8,500 bases of DNA from Solobacterium sp. UBA1789 (GTDB lineage: Bacteria > Bacillota_I > Bacilli_A > Erysipelotrichales > Erysipelotrichaceae): assembly GCA_002314515.1 (NCBI GenBank), contig DCGB01000037.1, forward strand, positions 4,860 to 13,359. Reading direction: 5' to 3'. Below are positions 6,990 through 8,500 of the stretch, one piece after another. The first letter of the stretch is position 1. Every line of letters starts with the position of its first letter. Made by a program: the position numbers and the translations under genes. Below the pieces are notes generated by a model that was not told where the DNA came from, searched no databases, and worked only from the letters and a program-made list of their open reading frames with translations.

Positions 6990-7660
6990 ATTTTTAAACT
7001 TCTTAAATAATCTTTCTGTTCAGCTGTTATCCGATAACTTTCAATAGCCTTCTGAATCGTTTTGTTATGTGTCCACTTATCAAGTTTCTTTTCCTCCAGA
7101 AACTTAATACTATCATCCCACTGTTTAGCTAAGGCTGTTGCGAAATACCAGGCCTGCATCATCCTGACATAATATTCATCATTTCTAATTTCGGCAATAG
7201 AATCTGAATATTCTTTTTTATAATCCTCATCAATATAAAAACTCATATACATTTCCATGGCAAAACGAATGGTAAAAGGATGATCACTTTTTAACCACAT
7301 GTCAAGTTTTGAAATAAGGATGATCTTATTTTTCTTAAAACAGACAGGACTGATAATATCACATACTGCCCAGTTATCAACATAAGGCAGAAATTCATCC
7401 AGCTTCCTTATGCATTCATCATAGTTCTTTTCCAGAGACAGCAGAACGCCATGTAACATATTCTCATCGAAATAATCATGGGGCAGAGTTTTCAGAAATT
7501 CATCAGCCTCCTCATCACGACTATATTCCTTAGCCAGTTTCCTAAGCAAAGGAAGCCGCACACCAATGACCTTATTAATATCAATACCCGGTGTCAGCTT
7601 AGCACTGAAAGCCGCATATTTTTCATCTCTTAGGACAAATAGCTTATCTCTGATTTTCAT
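6983..7660 (-). CDS. DNA alkylation repair glycosylase, AlkD-like (HEAT-repeat family)
   Basis: Proteins of this family (Pfam DNA_alkylation, PF08713) excise positively charged alkylated bases such as 3-methyladenine and 7-methylguanine without flipping the base. The 225-residue product is all-helical in character and close to the length of Bacillus cereus AlkD (237). Visible family segments are GVRLPLLRKLAKE (33-45), FDENMLHG (64-71), the VDNWAVCD motif (94-101), IRFAMEMYMSFYID (131-144) and MMQAWYFATA (167-176). W97, D101, R132 and W171 plausibly correspond to W109, D113, R148 and W187 of B. cereus AlkD; the W-x3-D spacing is identical. The start is supported by TGGAG five bases upstream of ATG 7660. 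It is downstream of the permease on the same strand with a 47-base gap, and converges on the dehydrogenase. It appears intact. Confidence 0.92.
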   Translation of the reverse strand: MKIRDKLFVLRDEKYAAFSAKLTPGIDINKVIGVRLPLLRKLAKEYSRDEEADEFLKTLPHDYFDENMLHGVLLSLEKNYDECIRKLDEFLPYVDNWAVCDIISPVCFKKNKIILISKLDMWLKSDHPFTIRFAMEMYMSFYIDEDYKKEYSDSIAEIRNDEYYVRMMQAWYFATALAKQWDDSIKFLEEKKLDKWTHNKTIQKAIESYRITAEQKDYLRSLKIK

Positions 7661-7690
7661 AAAAACTCCATTATCATTTTTCCTGAATTA

Positions 7691-7696
7691 ATTATA
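7691..7696 (-). promoter_or_regulatory. Possible -10 element of the alkD-like gene
   Basis: A perfect TATAAT on the minus strand lies in the 47-base gap after the permease gene, 30 bases before the alkD-like start. The sequence 17 bases upstream (GATGAT) is a poor -35 and falls in the permease 3' end. No terminator separates the two genes, so readthrough from the permease is equally possible. Confidence 0.35.
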
Positions 7697-7707
7697 CGTC
7701 AGATGAG

Positions 7708-8500
7708 TTATTCATCATCCAGGGATCCATTAACAATTGAATAATAAGTATTTGTTGTCAGTTTATAAACTATGGCATAAACCAATGCATATAGTAAGAC
7801 ACAGATTCCCGCTGCCATCAGCAACGGCTTCAAACTCTTCAACTGGAACAGAGCCAGTAAATGCCTGATCATTGGTAAGGCAAAACATAGATGCAAGACT
7901 GCAAACAACAAAGGAAGATAGAAAACCGTCAACATCTGCGAAGAAATCGTCTTTTTTATATCTCTGGTCGTTAAACCGATTTTTTTCATAATGGCAAAAC
8001 GTCCCTCGTCCTCATAACCCTCAGAAATCTGTTTATAATAGATAATCAGAACTGTCGCAAAAATAAAAAGCAGACTCAATATAATGCCCACAAAAAACAA
8101 TCCGCCATAGGTTGTATAGAAATCCTTTGCCTGATCAACCTTACAGCTGAGATACATGGCACTGGCATCAAAATCAGCATCAAAAAGATAAACTGACAAA
8201 GGTCCATAGATAGCTAAATCAGTCTCATCATCTTCAAGAGTATCAAAGTTATAGTTGTAACATGGATATAAGTCATAATCAGCCATTATTCCCCTTAACT
8301 GCTGATAAGCTTCTTCCACATCCTCAACAACCAGACACATTGAATTGACAACACCGGCTGACCAGTCAAAACCATAGACAAAATCATCATCCATTTTCTT
8401 TAATTTATAAGAAAGTTTATCAGCAATATTCAATGTATCTTTTGAATATTTCAAAAGATAGGTATAACATAGGGCTTCACCTTCATCTAAACTAAGATCT
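7708..8500 (-). CDS. BceB-like ABC transporter permease (FtsX family), C-terminal part (partial)
   Basis: The frame is open from the right edge to a TAA at 7708, giving 263 residues; the N-terminus lies beyond the window. A TTG at 8454 is an internal Leu codon, because the frame continues upstream without a stop. The visible part begins with about 130 acidic, non-membrane residues, probably the end of the large extracellular loop. Three transmembrane helices follow (visible residues about 132-155, 189-212 and 225-245). Between the first two lies YYKQISEGYEDEGRFAIMKK, the hallmark cytoplasmic loop of BceB/YxdM/VraG-type permeases. The ending LTTNTYYSIV also fits. Such permeases work with a BceA-type ATPase to free cell-wall precursors from peptide antibiotics and signal to a BceS-type kinase. 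Partner genes would lie off the right edge. Family assignment is firm, the substrate unknown. Confidence 0.88.
   Translation of the reverse strand, partial: DLSLDEGEALCYTYLLKYSKDTLNIADKLSYKLKKMDDDFVYGFDWSAGVVNSMCLVVEDVEEAYQQLRGIMADYDLYPCYNYNFDTLEDDETDLAIYGPLSVYLFDADFDASAMYLSCKVDQAKDFYTTYGGLFFVGIILSLLFIFATVLIIYYKQISEGYEDEGRFAIMKKIGLTTRDIKKTISSQMLTVFYLPLLFAVLHLCFALPMIRHLLALFQLKSLKPLLMAAGICVLLYALVYAIVYKLTTNTYYSIVNGSLDDE

Noticed and set aside
7702..7716. A small hairpin (GATGA/TCATC) spanning the permease stop codon, as a possible terminator.
   Set aside because: It has only five base pairs and no T-run follows on the minus strand.
8452..8454. A TTG codon considered as the start of the permease gene.
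   Set aside because: The frame continues without a stop to the window edge, and a protein starting here would lack most of the transmembrane helices of the BceB family.

Overview
The window reads as ordinary chromosomal DNA from a low-GC Gram-positive bacterium (Bacillota). The evidence is AT-rich intergenic DNA, strong AGGAGG-like ribosome binding sites, a Bce-type peptide-antibiotic permease, and a secreted protein of the beta-helix plus Listeria-Bacteroides-repeat type common in gut Firmicutes. An Erysipelotrichia-like gut anaerobe would fit, but that placement is an inference from protein style and was not tested by any search.

Layout from left to right. Positions 1-730 (minus) hold the N-terminal 243 codons of a secreted or surface protein that runs off the left edge. 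Positions 795-4507 (minus) hold sbcD followed by sbcC, overlapping by 4 bases; they encode the SbcCD (Mre11/Rad50-type) nuclease. A 113-base divergent intergenic region (4508-4620) carries promoter-like elements for both directions. Positions 4621-6955 (plus) hold pepT (peptidase T) and an iron-dependent alcohol dehydrogenase gene, separated by one base. A strong hairpin with a T-rich tail at 6960-6989 ends that operon and abuts the 3' end of the converging gene. Positions 6983-7660 (minus) hold an AlkD-type DNA alkylation-repair glycosylase. Positions 7708-8500 (minus) hold the C-terminal 263 residues of a BceB-like ABC permease that runs off the right edge.

Functionally there are two DNA-repair loci: SbcCD for processing DNA ends and hairpins, and AlkD for removing alkylated bases. 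There is also a peptide-catabolism and redox pair (PepT and an Fe-ADH), plus two cell-envelope genes cut by the window edges. All complete genes look intact, with catalytic residues in place. I saw no tRNA, rRNA, CRISPR array, transposase, phage gene or attachment site. No gene-free stretch exceeds 113 bases. I found no convincing sign of an undescribed system. The least explained item is the truncated surface protein at the left edge.
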